64,000 nucleotides of DNA from Terrisporobacter sp. (GTDB lineage Bacteria > Bacillota_A > Clostridia > Peptostreptococcales > Peptostreptococcaceae). Position 1 is the stretch's first letter, and each line of letters starts with the position of its first letter. The notes below the pieces were generated by a model. That model had not been told where the DNA came from, did no database searches, and worked only from the letters and a program-made list of their open reading frames with translations. Shown one piece after another: positions 1 to 8,010 of this stretch. Both the position numbers and the translations under genes were made by a program. The stretch is from the NCBI GenBank assembly GCA_029851945.1, contig JARKUZ010000092.1, positions 4,640 to 68,639 on the forward strand, given 5' to 3'.

Positions 1-1236
1 ACTGAATACATAAAAATAGAAAAAGAAAATAATATAAACACAGTAGTGGTAGATGCAGGAGATTTCTTTGATATTAGGGTTTATGGAACTCCGATGAGGA
101 AATATTTTGATGATAGACAAAATAATGTAGAACAAGGAAAAGAGCAATATATAGAAATGCCATTAGCGAAAGAAATGAAAGATGCTGGGTATGATGCTGT
201 AGTTCTAGGAAACCATGAATTTGTATCAAACAATAAATTTTATCTAGATAATATGGTATCAGACTTTGAAAAATATAATGTAGACATCTTATCAGCAAAC
301 ACTTATAAGAAAGATAATACAAATTATGTAAAACCATATACCATAAAGGAGATAAATACAGAGTATGGAAGTGTAAATTTAGGCATACTTGGACTTACTA
401 TAAAAGAAGTAGGTGAATCTGTTGATGAGTCTAGAGAATTAAAAGATATGCCACAATATAATGAAGAATTATACATAAATGATTTAGTAGATGAAGCTAA
501 AAAATGGGTAAAAGTAATGCAAGAAGAAGAAAATACAGATGTAATAGTAGCAGTAGCACATAGTGGAGAAAAACCTAAAAAACCTAAAAATCCAGGAAAT
601 AGAATACAAGAATTAGCACAAGAAGTAGACGGAATAGATGCTATAGTTGCAGGTCATACACATCAAACCTTTGAACAACATAACTATAAAAATAGTAAAG
701 GTGAAGAAGTTATAGTCACTCAGCCTGGAAAGCATGGTGAGACTATATCTAAAATAACTTTTCAATTAAAAAATCAAAATGGTGATTGGAAGATAGTAAA
801 TAAATATGTAAAATTAACAGAATTTGATACAACTAAATTGGATGAAAGTGTAGGTGAATTACTATCTAAAATAGCAGGCTTAAAAAGTGATGATAAAGAA
901 ATACACTTAAGCGAATTAGTTTCATTTAAGTGGGATAAGGCTTATGTATTTGATACAAATATTAATATAGATAAAATTTATGAAACTGTTGGATATAAAT
1001 GGCAAAGTATTGTATCAAAAGATAAAGATAGTGAATTGCAAATGGTATTTATGAATGATGGTAAAGTAGCTTGTTATTTATATGGTGATATTAATGATAT
1101 GGATATAAGTATTAACTTTGATAAATCATCTTATAAGGATGGGGTTATAGAAATTTATCCAAATAAAAATGATGAATTTAAGGTAAAAAAAGGAGAAAAA
1201 GAGTATCAAACATATTTGACATATATATCAAACTAA
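1..1236 (+). CDS. Metallophosphatase / 5'-nucleotidase family protein, 5' partial
   Basis: The reading frame is open from base 1, so the N-terminus lies outside the window. Calcineurin-like phosphoesterase motifs appear in order: DAGD near base 52, GNHE near 210, AHSGE near 558 and GHTH near 652. These are the metal-binding residues of the UshA/YfkN-type 5'-nucleotidase and 2',3'-cyclic phosphodiesterase family. The roughly 170 residues after GHTH show no obvious 5'-nucleotidase C-terminal domain and could be a lineage-specific tail. Family proteins hydrolyse nucleotides, often outside the cell, but the signal peptide cannot be seen here. The phosphoesterase fold is secure; the substrate is not. 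Confidence 0.85.
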   Translation, partial: TEYIKIEKENNINTVVVDAGDFFDIRVYGTPMRKYFDDRQNNVEQGKEQYIEMPLAKEMKDAGYDAVVLGNHEFVSNNKFYLDNMVSDFEKYNVDILSANTYKKDNTNYVKPYTIKEINTEYGSVNLGILGLTIKEVGESVDESRELKDMPQYNEELYINDLVDEAKKWVKVMQEEENTDVIVAVAHSGEKPKKPKNPGNRIQELAQEVDGIDAIVAGHTHQTFEQHNYKNSKGEEVIVTQPGKHGETISKITFQLKNQNGDWKIVNKYVKLTEFDTTKLDESVGELLSKIAGLKSDDKEIHLSELVSFKWDKAYVFDTNINIDKIYETVGYKWQSIVSKDKDSELQMVFMNDGKVACYLYGDINDMDISINFDKSSYKDGVIEIYPNKNDEFKVKKGEKEYQTYLTYISN

Positions 1237-1405
1237 AGGATAAAACAAATAAACTTTTACAATTGAGATGAATATATATCTAATCATAGAGTAAGTACTT
1301 TTAGTTTTAATAAAAAATACATAAATTTAATATATTGCAAAAGAACTGAAAGAGTTTATTTTTATAAACTAAATTTAAAATAAATTCTTATCTTGGGGGA
1401 GTAAA

Positions 1406-1744
1406 ATGGTAATAATTTCGGGGATAATTATGTACTTTGTGGGTGTGATTTGTAAATATTTACATGATGATTATAAGCAATACCCTAATATACATGTGGG
1501 TTACAAAATAGGTACTGGGATGAAAGATAAAGAAACTTGGGAAGAAGCAAATAATTATATTTATAAGGCTTGTACAATGTCTCTTATATTTGCAATAAGC
1601 TTTGTAGGATTAACTAATTTAATGAATTTAAAACTTCCAAGTGCAGTTTATTGTATATCAGAAGTATTGATTTTAGTTGGACCTATAGTTTCGACGGAAA
1701 TTCATTCATACAGATTTAATAAAAATAAAGATGTTAATAATTAG
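1406..1744 (+). CDS. SdpI-family small membrane protein
   Basis: 112 residues. An N-terminal membrane segment is followed by a loop with the SdpI-family signature (VGYKIGTG, then ETWEEANNY) and two more hydrophobic stretches. SdpI of Bacillus subtilis gives immunity to the SdpC toxin and also signals; many short relatives have no assigned role. A ribosome site (TTGGGGGAG) precedes the ATG. No toxin gene is visible beside it, so immunity is not claimed. A second, 5'-truncated SdpI-like fragment lies at 46093-46329. Confidence 0.7.
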   Translation: MVIISGIIMYFVGVICKYLHDDYKQYPNIHVGYKIGTGMKDKETWEEANNYIYKACTMSLIFAISFVGLTNLMNLKLPSAVYCISEVLILVGPIVSTEIHSYRFNKNKDVNN

Positions 1745-1800
1745 TTATTCACAATTTTAATATATTGCGAATTTTAATTACAAATAAAGGGGATAAAGAA

Positions 1801-1932
1801 ATGAAATCAAAAGATAAAAAAATATTAATATCATTAGCTATAGTAGTAACTATTGGATTTATTGGAGTTAAAGCCTTCGGTTTCCAATTTGCAGCTCCAG
1901 CTAAATTTGCAATCTTTAGTATTGAAGAGTAA
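1801..1932 (+). CDS. Small membrane protein, 43 aa
   Basis: The ATG is preceded by AAGGGG at a good distance. The product has a charged start (MKSKDKK), one hydrophobic helix (about residues 8-22) and a short C-terminal part ending in IEE. Family not recognised. It lies between two copies of the TTTAATATATTG repeat and beside the SdpI-like gene, so it may belong to the same small transcription unit. The good ribosome site and clean frame support a real microprotein. Confidence 0.5.
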   Translation: MKSKDKKILISLAIVVTIGFIGVKAFGFQFAAPAKFAIFSIEE

Positions 1933-1944
1933 TTTTAATATATT

Positions 1945-2219
1945 GTGAATTATGTACAAAAATATGAGAAAGAAATGGAATATGTGTGGTTAATGACAAT
2001 AGCTACAGTTTTGTCATCAGCAACTTTTAGTTTTTTATTTTATATTTTAAATTACATGATATGTGGTATATTTGAGCCAATGCAAAGAGATCTTGGAAAT
2101 TTAAGTAATGTAAATGGACGTATTTTAAGTTTTACATGTTATGTATTGGTAATTTTATAATTATTTTATTTACGATTTTAGAAACCTTTATTAAGAAAAA
2201 AATCAAATCAGATAATTAA
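1945..2219 (+). pseudogene. Frameshifted small membrane protein gene
   Basis: The first frame (GTG at 1945 to the stop at 2160) encodes two hydrophobic segments and stops abruptly. From about 2115-2160 another frame continues as a membrane segment with a basic tail (IIILFTILET, then FIKKKIKSDN) and stops at 2219. Joined, the two halves make one plausible two- to three-helix protein. The GTG lies inside a repeat copy and has no ribosome site, so the 5' end is probably also lost. Family not recognised. Confidence 0.5.
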
Positions 2220-2220
2220 A

Positions 2221-2252
2221 TTACTTCACAATAGCTATATAGTGTGAAGTAA
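2221..2252. other. Hairpin, 10-bp stem
   Basis: The TTACTTCACA arm pairs with TGTGAAGTAA across about 12 bases. There is no T-run after it, so it is either a weak terminator or a structured spacer between the broken membrane gene and the GNAT gene. Confidence 0.4.
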
Positions 2253-2318
2253 AGATAATTTATATATGATATAGATAATCAGGAATTTAACGATTAGATT
2301 ATTTTAGGGAGCTTTAAA

Positions 2319-2762
2319 ATGAAAATAGAAATAGTAAAAGACAATAAAAAATATTTTTTAGATTTGTTACTATTAGCAGATGAACAAGAAAATATGATTG
2401 ATAAATATATTGAAAGAGGTATTATGTTTGCAATGCATGATGACGGTTTAAAAGGAATTTGTGTAGTAACTAAAGAGGATGATAGAACGTATGAAATAAA
2501 AAATATTGCTATTTATAAAGAATTTCATGGTAAGGGATATGGAAGAAAATTGGTTGAGTATGTTTTTGAATACTTTAAAAATGATTGTGACACTATGTAT
2601 GTAGGAACAGGTGATAGTCCTTTAACAGTACCTTTTTATGAAAAATGTGGATTTGTAGAGTCTCATAGAATTAAAAATTTTTTTATAGATAATTATGATA
2701 ATCCAATTTATGAATATGGAAAGCAATTAACTGATATGGTCTATTTAAAGAAAGAATTGTAA
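2319..2762 (+). CDS. GNAT-family N-acetyltransferase
   Basis: 147 residues. The acetyl-CoA binding motif A is clear (IAIYKEFHGKGYGRKLVEYV, about residues 66-85). It is followed by the motif-B region with PFYEKCGF, typical of small-molecule or peptide acetyltransferases. The gene is single, between hairpins and after a modest ribosome site (AGGGAG). The substrate cannot be told from sequence. Confidence 0.85.
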   Translation: MKIEIVKDNKKYFLDLLLLADEQENMIDKYIERGIMFAMHDDGLKGICVVTKEDDRTYEIKNIAIYKEFHGKGYGRKLVEYVFEYFKNDCDTMYVGTGDSPLTVPFYEKCGFVESHRIKNFFIDNYDNPIYEYGKQLTDMVYLKKEL

Positions 2763-2861
2763 GTACATATATACTTATAAGTTTCAATTTATATAATAGA
2801 TTTAATGAACAATATTATTAAATTGATAATCAAAAATCTAATATATTAAGGAGAGTAAAGT

Positions 2862-3023
2862 ATGTCTGATTCTGTAAAATATATGATATCATTATTTTTA
2901 TCAATACTATTATTTGATTTTTTATTTTATAAACTAAACTTCAGATTTGGATTATTGCTCTCACTTAGAAATATGTGTTTCAAGGATAACGATATAGAAA
3001 GTATTAAACAAGATAATAAATAA
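2862..3023 (+). CDS. Small membrane protein, 53 aa
   Basis: The ATG follows AAGGAGAG at seven bases. One hydrophobic helix (about residues 9-22, rich in L, F and I) precedes an arginine-containing stretch and an acidic, lysine-rich tail. Family not recognised. It lies 75 bases before a lipoprotein gene and may be co-transcribed with it. Strong translation signals argue that it is expressed. Confidence 0.5.
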   Translation: MSDSVKYMISLFLSILLFDFLFYKLNFRFGLLLSLRNMCFKDNDIESIKQDNK

Positions 3024-3097
3024 AAATAATATAAGTAATTAAAGTAATAAGATACATATTTAAGATAATCAAAAAAAGAAGATAAGGAGACATACTT

Positions 3098-3586
3098 ATG
3101 AGAAGTATTATAACGGGAATTATAGTAGTAGCAATGATTTTAACTACTACAGGATGTAGCACACAAAATAAAACAGAAAATAATTCACAGGTAAAAAAAT
3201 CTGAAACTAATGTGGTTGATGAAAAAGAAACTAAGATTTTAGAAGTCAAAGTTAATTTAAAAGAATCAGGCAAAAGAGGAGCAAACTCTATAAATGTTTT
3301 GCAAGAAGAGGCTAAAAGTAGCTTAAGTAATGGTGCTAAAAATGCCTTTAATATTGATTTAAAAAAGGGACAATCTTTAAAAATATCTACAGAAGAAGAA
3401 GCGCCAATCGCAGTAATGTTAAAAAATAATTCTAATGAAAAGTACGTATACAATAAGACTGAGAAGCCTAAAGATAATTCTATTCTAATTAATCCAGTTG
3501 ATGAAGATGGGAAATATGAATTAATGGTAGATTTTAATGAGATAGAAGTATTTAATTTTGATGTATTTATAATTAATGCTGATTAA
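3098..3586 (+). CDS. Hypothetical lipoprotein
   Basis: 162 residues. The N-terminus is a lipoprotein signal with lipobox TTGC, so the mature protein should start at Cys20 and be tethered to the outer membrane face. The rest is a lysine- and glutamate-rich linker and a small domain ending in a beta-rich segment (GKYELMVDFNEIE). AAGGAG precedes the ATG. The last 36 residues are closely matched by a fragment at 7106-7216, so a second copy once existed nearby. Function unknown. Confidence 0.75.
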   Translation: MRSIITGIIVVAMILTTTGCSTQNKTENNSQVKKSETNVVDEKETKILEVKVNLKESGKRGANSINVLQEEAKSSLSNGAKNAFNIDLKKGQSLKISTEEEAPIAVMLKNNSNEKYVYNKTEKPKDNSILINPVDEDGKYELMVDFNEIEVFNFDVFIINAD

Positions 3587-3600
3587 TATATCTTTCTTCG

Positions 3601-3629
3601 TTGATAAAAAATACCAAAACTGATATAAT
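3601..3629 (+). promoter_or_regulatory. Sigma-A type promoter, TTGATA-N17-TATAAT
   Basis: The -35 TTGATA is at 3601-3606 and a perfect -10 TATAAT at 3624-3629, with 17 bases between them. Transcription should start near 3636, upstream of the hairpin at 3653-3689, so the hairpin lies inside the leader of the methyltransferase mRNA. Confidence 0.7.
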
Positions 3630-3652
3630 TTTGTTAATGAAATATACATAAT

Positions 3653-3689
3653 AAGACCATGAAGGTTTTAACCTTTGTGGTCTTTTTTT
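3653..3689 (+). terminator. Intrinsic terminator hairpin inside a leader (possible attenuator)
   Basis: AAGACCATGAAGGTT pairs with AACCTTTGTGGTCTT (one G-T pair and one mismatch) and is followed by a T-run. It lies between the promoter at 3601 and the gene at 3711. A transcript from that promoter would therefore stop here unless read-through is allowed. Confidence 0.7.
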
Positions 3690-3710
3690 GTAAAAAAATA
3701 GGAGGGGGAT

Positions 3711-4301
3711 ATGAGCCAAGTAGATTTTTTTAATTCTATAGCAAAAGATTGGGACAATATAATCGAGGTCAATGAGGGTAAAATCAATTATTTATTAAGT
3801 AAACTGAACCTTAAAGAAGATGACACTATTTTGGATATAGGTACAGGAACAGGAGTTTTAATACCATTTCTAACCAAGTTATCACCTAATGGATTAATCA
3901 AAGGAGTTGATATATCTAAGGGGATGTTAGACATTGCTAGGGATAAGTTTAAAAATATAAGTAATGTGCAATTTGAACTATGTGATGTTGAAAATGATAA
4001 TTTGTTGGACAAGTATGATAAGATAATTCTTTATTCTATGTATCCTCATTTGGAAAATAAAACAAGAACAATTGTAAATCTTGTAGAACATAATCTGAAA
4101 GAACATGGAATTTTAATGATTGCCCATTCTAGTAGTAGAGAGTTTTTAAATAATATGCACAAGCGTACCGATGATAGTGTAAGAGACTCACTACTAATGG
4201 AAGTTAATGAACAAAGAGATATATTTATAAATGTTGGACTAAATGTAATTGAAGCATTTGAAAACGATGAAGTGTATTATGTTGTAATACAAAAAGATTA
4301 G
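3711..4301 (+). CDS. Class I SAM-dependent methyltransferase
   Basis: 196 residues. The AdoMet-binding motif I is ILDIGTGTGVLIPFL (about residues 40-54), followed by GVDIS (motif post I) and CDVEND. The closest style is the small-molecule methyltransferases of the Methyltransf_11/25 groups. AGGAGGGG precedes the ATG. The next gene is an ECF S-component 48 bases downstream, suggesting one unit for uptake and modification of a cofactor or metal chelate; the substrate is unknown. Expression is probably limited by the leader hairpin. Confidence 0.8.
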   Translation: MSQVDFFNSIAKDWDNIIEVNEGKINYLLSKLNLKEDDTILDIGTGTGVLIPFLTKLSPNGLIKGVDISKGMLDIARDKFKNISNVQFELCDVENDNLLDKYDKIILYSMYPHLENKTRTIVNLVEHNLKEHGILMIAHSSSREFLNNMHKRTDDSVRDSLLMEVNEQRDIFINVGLNVIEAFENDEVYYVVIQKD

Positions 4302-4349
4302 TGTTTAGTAATTTTAATATCATAGTTAGTAATTAGGGGGATTTATATT

Positions 4350-4868
4350 ATGAAAACTAAGAAGTTGGTTTTATCTGGATTTTTTATAGCATGTGGACTT
4401 GTTTTACCTATGGCATTTCATATGTTTAATATGGGAGGATCTGTTTTCCTACCGATGCATATACCTGTTTTAATTGCAGGATATTTCTTAGGTCCTATGT
4501 ATGGGGCTGCTGTTGGAGTAGTTACCCCTATTGTGAGTGGTTTATTAACTGGTATGCCACCGTTAATTCCTGTAATGCCTATTATGGCTTTTGAACTTTG
4601 TGGATATGGATTATTTACTGGATTAATATTTGATAAAACTAAGAAAATATACTTATCTCTTATTTTAGCTATGGTGGCAGGAAGATTATTAGCCATAGTT
4701 GGAGCATTTATTGTTTCATTAACTTTAGCTCCTCAAGTAAATCCAATAGCTTATGTTGTAGGCGGCTTATCTACTGCTATATCAGGAATGATAATTCAAT
4801 TAGTATTTATACCAATACTGATTAAGTTATTACTTAAAAATAAAGAAATATCTAGAGTTCTAGCTTAA
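4350..4868 (+). CDS. ECF transporter S component (substrate-binding membrane subunit)
   Basis: 172 residues with about five to six hydrophobic helices. The core LGPMYGAAVGVVTPIVSGLL followed by TGMPP is typical of small ECF S proteins. Such proteins bind a vitamin or metal complex and share an energising EcfA/A'/T module, which is not encoded here, so this would be a group II system. It follows the methyltransferase gene and has its own site (TTAGGGGGA). The substrate is not assigned. Confidence 0.75.
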   Translation: MKTKKLVLSGFFIACGLVLPMAFHMFNMGGSVFLPMHIPVLIAGYFLGPMYGAAVGVVTPIVSGLLTGMPPLIPVMPIMAFELCGYGLFTGLIFDKTKKIYLSLILAMVAGRLLAIVGAFIVSLTLAPQVNPIAYVVGGLSTAISGMIIQLVFIPILIKLLLKNKEISRVLA

Positions 4869-4940
4869 ATTTTAAATAAATAATTTAATAAATAAGCCAA
4901 CTCTTATTTGAAATGGTATTATTTGTTTTACCAATTAAAA

Positions 4941-4988
4941 AATAGCAACATTTTAAGTACTTAGTGTACAATATAAAATGTTGCTATT
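4941..4988. terminator. Bidirectional terminator between converging genes
   Basis: AATAGCAACATTTTA pairs with TAAAATGTTGCTATT. It lies between the ECF gene and the convergent traX-like gene, with A/T-rich flanks that serve both strands. Confidence 0.75.
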
Positions 4989-4994
4989 AATATT

Positions 4995-5690
4995 TTAATT
5001 ACCTATTAGTCTTGATAATAATAAAATTACAATTAAATGTATAGGATAGAACCAATAAAACATCCATTTTACAAACTTATTATTAATTCCTAGTTTGCCA
5101 TTATACATAAGTATTGGTATTATTGCAAAGACCATCATCCATTGATAATCCCACAGAAATATAGCCTCTATAAAATCAGGTCCCATAACACTGATTATTC
5201 CAAATAAACTAATAAAAATATATATTATACTCATAAGGATTTTCTTTTCTCTAAAGAAATAAAATATTAGAACCATAGATACACCAAACATAGAAGCTTC
5301 AGTAAATAATCCTAATACTCCAAATAAAACAGCTAACAAAATACCTTTACTATGTTCACTTGAGCCTTTCTCACTATTTTTAGCATTATCTATTCCTATA
5401 AGCATTACTAAACTACATCCTATTGATAAGAAAATATTATTGTGGATTTTAAGTAATATATCTACTACTATCATAATTAATCCCATTAAAAAAACTCTTT
5501 GTGTATATTTTTTCTTGCTTCTAGTATGGAAAAATCCTTCCACTACTAAATAGAAAAATATTGGTGCGGCTAATTTTCCTATATATCCAAACCATATTGG
5601 GATATTAGCACCAGCTTGATTAAAATAAGTATATATATGATCCATTGCCATAAAAATAATTGCTATAATTTTCAAAGTAAAACTACTCAT
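4995..5690 (-). CDS. TraX-family membrane protein
   Basis: 231 residues with about seven to eight hydrophobic helices. The N-terminus carries the TraX signature (TLKIIAIIFMAMDHIYTYF), followed by GKLAAPIFFYLVVEGFFHTR. TraX of the F plasmid acetylates pilin. Chromosomal relatives in Firmicutes are common single genes whose target is unknown, so conjugation is not implied. AAAGGAG lies before the ATG on the minus strand. Confidence 0.85.
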   Translation of the reverse strand: MSSFTLKIIAIIFMAMDHIYTYFNQAGANIPIWFGYIGKLAAPIFFYLVVEGFFHTRSKKKYTQRVFLMGLIMIVVDILLKIHNNIFLSIGCSLVMLIGIDNAKNSEKGSSEHSKGILLAVLFGVLGLFTEASMFGVSMVLIFYFFREKKILMSIIYIFISLFGIISVMGPDFIEAIFLWDYQWMMVFAIIPILMYNGKLGINNKFVKWMFYWFYPIHLIVILLLSRLIGN

Positions 5691-5824
5691 ATATTTTTTC
5701 TCCTTTATTTAATTAATTTACTCTATGAATAATATCATAAAATATTTTTAACTAATATTGATTAATCTTTCATTACTATTACAGTTTTGTAAGGTATGAT
5801 AGGGAGGAAAAAATTCAATACAAT

Positions 5825-5866
5825 AAAAAGTAGGAGTATCCTAACTGGTATACCCCTACTTATTTG
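5825..5866 (-). terminator. Terminator of the downstream minus-strand membrane gene
   Basis: AAGTAGGAGTATCC pairs with GGTATACCCCTACTT, with one mismatch and a bulge. Read on the minus strand it is followed by TTTTTATTG. It lies just past the stop of the gene at 5945-6211. Confidence 0.65.
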
Positions 5867-5944
5867 TTTGCATTATATTAATATTATGAATAAATTAAAT
5901 ATAAAAAAATATACTCAAATCTTTATACATTGTTTCTTATATAT

Positions 5945-6211
5945 TTATATTGATCTTTTTTTTACTAAATTTAATACAGCTATCTTTGTAATTACCCATA
6001 ACATTAAGGTAACTAATCCACATATAATTCCTATTTTAATGTTATAAGTCATAGCACAAACACCTGCTAATAGGCAAATAAGCCAACTTATAGGACTATA
6101 TCTAAATTCTGAATATTTCATATTGTGAAGTTTATCATATGCATATACTCCTAATCCAAATAGTATAAGTACTACTCCTACTACAGTTCTTACAATTTCA
6201 ACTGTATTCAT
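5945..6211 (-). CDS. Small three-helix membrane protein, 88 aa
   Basis: The ATG is preceded by AGGGGTGAT on the minus strand. Hydrophobic segments lie at about residues 8-24, 42-58 and 60-77, and the tail is basic (VKKRSI). Family not recognised. It is a monocistronic gene with its own terminator. The competing plus-strand ORF across the region runs through the terminator stem and was rejected. Confidence 0.65.
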   Translation of the reverse strand: MNTVEIVRTVVGVVLILFGLGVYAYDKLHNMKYSEFRYSPISWLICLLAGVCAMTYNIKIGIICGLVTLMLWVITKIAVLNLVKKRSI

Positions 6212-6475
6212 AATATCACCCCTCTTAATAATTATAATTATTTATTTAGATAGTATCACAATTATTTCAAATGTCTACAAAAAGTTAATTACTCATAAAA
6301 TTATATATTTTTGATTTTAATTATAACCATTACATACTTATTTTATTGGCACATTTAATCCATTTGTCTAATGATTTCTTACTACTATATGTTTGGAAAT
6401 CTGATATAATTTAAGAATATAGAAATTTTAGTTAAGTGCTAATAAAATCTACCTTATTATCAGGAGGGTGATACG

Positions 6476-6646
6476 ATGTATATTTTATTTTATGGTATAT
6501 GTCTTATAGCTATGGTAGTGATATTTTATAATCTCATAGGTCATTATGATTCAGGTAGGAAAAAATGTTACAATTTAATAAGTAAGATACTTTTCAGTAT
6601 ATCGATTTTATTGATTTCTATATTAGTTATTGATTTATTTATGTAA
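6476..6646 (+). CDS. Small membrane protein, 56 aa
   Basis: The ATG follows a strong AGGAGGGTG site. Two hydrophobic helices (about residues 3-19 and 38-55) flank a polar basic loop (DSGRKKC). Family not recognised. It lies alone, about 260 bases after the divergent gene at 5945-6211; nothing else recognisable fills that gap apart from a possible TATAAT -10 element near 6405. Confidence 0.6.
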   Translation: MYILFYGICLIAMVVIFYNLIGHYDSGRKKCYNLISKILFSISILLISILVIDLFM

Positions 6647-6808
6647 TATATAATTGAGTAAGTTTTATAATAATTCGATTATACTAAATAGATAAATTCC
6701 AATTTAGTGAATAGGTTTTATGGATAATTTAAATAAACTACATAATATTTATAAATTACGTAATAGTCATATACTTTGAATTAAACAAAATTATAGGGGT
6801 TAAAAATT

Positions 6809-7078
6809 ATGGTTGATTTTATTTTAATACTTTTACCAGTGGTAGTTGTGGGAATTGCAGTTATTTTATTTATAAATAATGTTAAGAAGACAAATGAAAA
6901 AAGAAAAGCTTTTGAAGATGAGAAAGAAAATCAAAATGAAGAAAATTATATGGCCATAGGGATGTTATTTGGCGTGGCAATAGGCACAATATTTTTTAAT
7001 GCAGAATCTAGACCTTATGGCATATGTTTTGGAATGTTATTTGGAATGCTTATAGGAATGAGTATAAAGAAAAAGTAA
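6809..7078 (+). CDS. Small membrane protein, 89 aa
   Basis: An N-terminal helix (residues 3-22) is followed by a charged linker (KKTNEKRKAFEDEKENQNEE), then a glycine-rich membrane region (GMLFGVAIG and GMLFGMLIGM repeats) and a KKK end. AGGGG lies 11 bases before the ATG. Family not recognised. Its stop codon is directly followed in another frame by a lipoprotein-gene fragment, suggesting a recombination joint at about 7079. Confidence 0.6.
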   Translation: MVDFILILLPVVVVGIAVILFINNVKKTNEKRKAFEDEKENQNEENYMAIGMLFGVAIGTIFFNAESRPYGICFGMLFGMLIGMSIKKK

Positions 7079-7216
7079 TCTTTATTTGACCCAAATATTA
7101 TATATTCTATTTTAATTGATCCAGTATATGAAGATGGAAAATATGAATTGATGATAGATTTCAATGAAATAGAAGAATTTGAGTTTGATGTATTTATAAT
7201 TAATAATGGTATATAA
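7079..7216 (+). pseudogene. 3' fragment of a lipoprotein gene related to the one at 3098
   Basis: The frame 7106-7216 encodes a 36-residue tail (IDPVYEDGKYELMIDF, then FDVFIINNGI) that aligns almost residue for residue with the C-terminus of the lipoprotein at 3098-3586. No start codon, signal peptide or ribosome site is present. A duplicated gene was evidently truncated, with its 5' part replaced by the gene at 6809. Confidence 0.75.
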
Positions 7217-7218
7217 AG

Positions 7219-7260
7219 ATAGCTAGACATAGTGGCATAAATTGCCCAATGTCTAGCTAT
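7219..7260. terminator. Bidirectional terminator
   Basis: ATAGCTAGACAT pairs perfectly with ATGTCTAGCTAT. It lies between the lipoprotein fragment and the convergent MATE remnant. Confidence 0.7.
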
Positions 7261-7299
7261 TTAACATTTATCATATAATTATCTAGTATATCCTAATTT

Positions 7300-7692
7300 T
7301 TAAGCTGCCGAGTCCATATCTTCACTTTTATGAGATTTAACTTCTCTACGAACTACTATAAATGTTACTATGAAAGAAATTACATCTGCAGTTGGTTGAG
7401 AGAACCAAACACCATTTAAACCTAAGAATTTTGGTAAAATAAGCATCATAGGAAATAATAATATTACTTGTCTAAGTAAACTTAAGAACATTGCTTGTTT
7501 GGCATTACCAATTGATTGAATATAGTTTGATCCAATCATAGACATTCCTATTAAAGGCATCATGAATAAATATTTTCTTATTCCATCTACTGATATAGCT
7601 ACAAGCTCTGCATCGCTATTAAACGGCACAGAGTATTTTATTAGTAATTTCCCTACAGGTTCTGTACCTAAAACTTGTTGATTATTACTCAT
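7300..7692 (-). pseudogene. MATE efflux transporter with a large in-frame internal deletion
   Basis: 130 residues against about 450 for the family. Residues 1-23 are a normal MATE start (GTEPVGKLLIKYSVP). They run straight into the C-terminal third (ELVAISVDGIRKYLF, YIQSIGNAKQAM, LLRQVILLFPMMLILPKFLG). About 320 residues, most of the 12-helix core, are missing without loss of frame. AGGAGG precedes the ATG, so it may still be translated, but transport is not expected. Confidence 0.85.
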
Positions 7693-7726
7693 GAAGTCCT
7701 CCTATTTTTCCTTTTTTATAAATTTG

Positions 7727-7768
7727 TTATATATATTTACTAAGTGGTTCTTTTGTTTTGTTATTCAT
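7727..7768 (-). CDS. Possible 13-codon leader ORF upstream of the MATE remnant
   Basis: AAGGAGG is followed at five bases by ATG and the peptide MNNKTKEPLSKYI, ending 35 bases before the MATE start. It could be a translated leader that controls the efflux gene, or the stump of a lost gene. The rest of 7769-8010 holds only A/T-rich DNA and a likely -10 (TATAAT near 7968) for the lipoprotein gene. Confidence 0.3.
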   Translation of the reverse strand: MNNKTKEPLSKYI

Positions 7769-8010
7769 ATTACCTCCTTAGTATGATTGCTTATTGACTA
7801 TGTTTATATAATTAAAAAATTGCATATCGAATATTATATAATGATTTAGTTGTGCATGTAATTATTTTTATGTAAATATTTATTTTTTGATAAGTGGGAT
7901 AATTTTATTATAACTTGCATTAGGACTTTACATTTTTTACAACAATTTCATTTTACGACCTAATATGGTATAATCCATAATTAACTAATCAAATAAAGGG
8001 GAAGAGTAGA

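Larger units (their letters stand above)
1325..1949 (+). repeat. Three copies of a short repeat, TTTAATATATTGYRAA
   Basis: Near-identical copies lie at 1325-1339, 1755-1771 and 1933-1949. Each stands just before a small membrane-protein ORF (starts at 1406, 1801 and about 1945). The third copy covers the only start codon available to the last ORF. They could be promoter or operator elements, or homology that joined gene fragments. Confidence 0.5.

Noticed and set aside
3004..3453. Minus-strand ORF of 149 codons opposite the lipoprotein gene
   Set aside because: The plus strand has a lipobox, ribosome site and codon bias; the minus frame is its shadow.
4995..5690. TraX-like gene considered as evidence of a conjugative element
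   Set aside because: Chromosomal TraX relatives are common as single genes and no other transfer genes are in the window.
5796..6047. Plus-strand ORF of 83 codons with a GGGAGG site
   Set aside because: It runs through the terminator stem at 5825-5866 and overlaps the better supported minus-strand membrane gene; composition is not protein-like.
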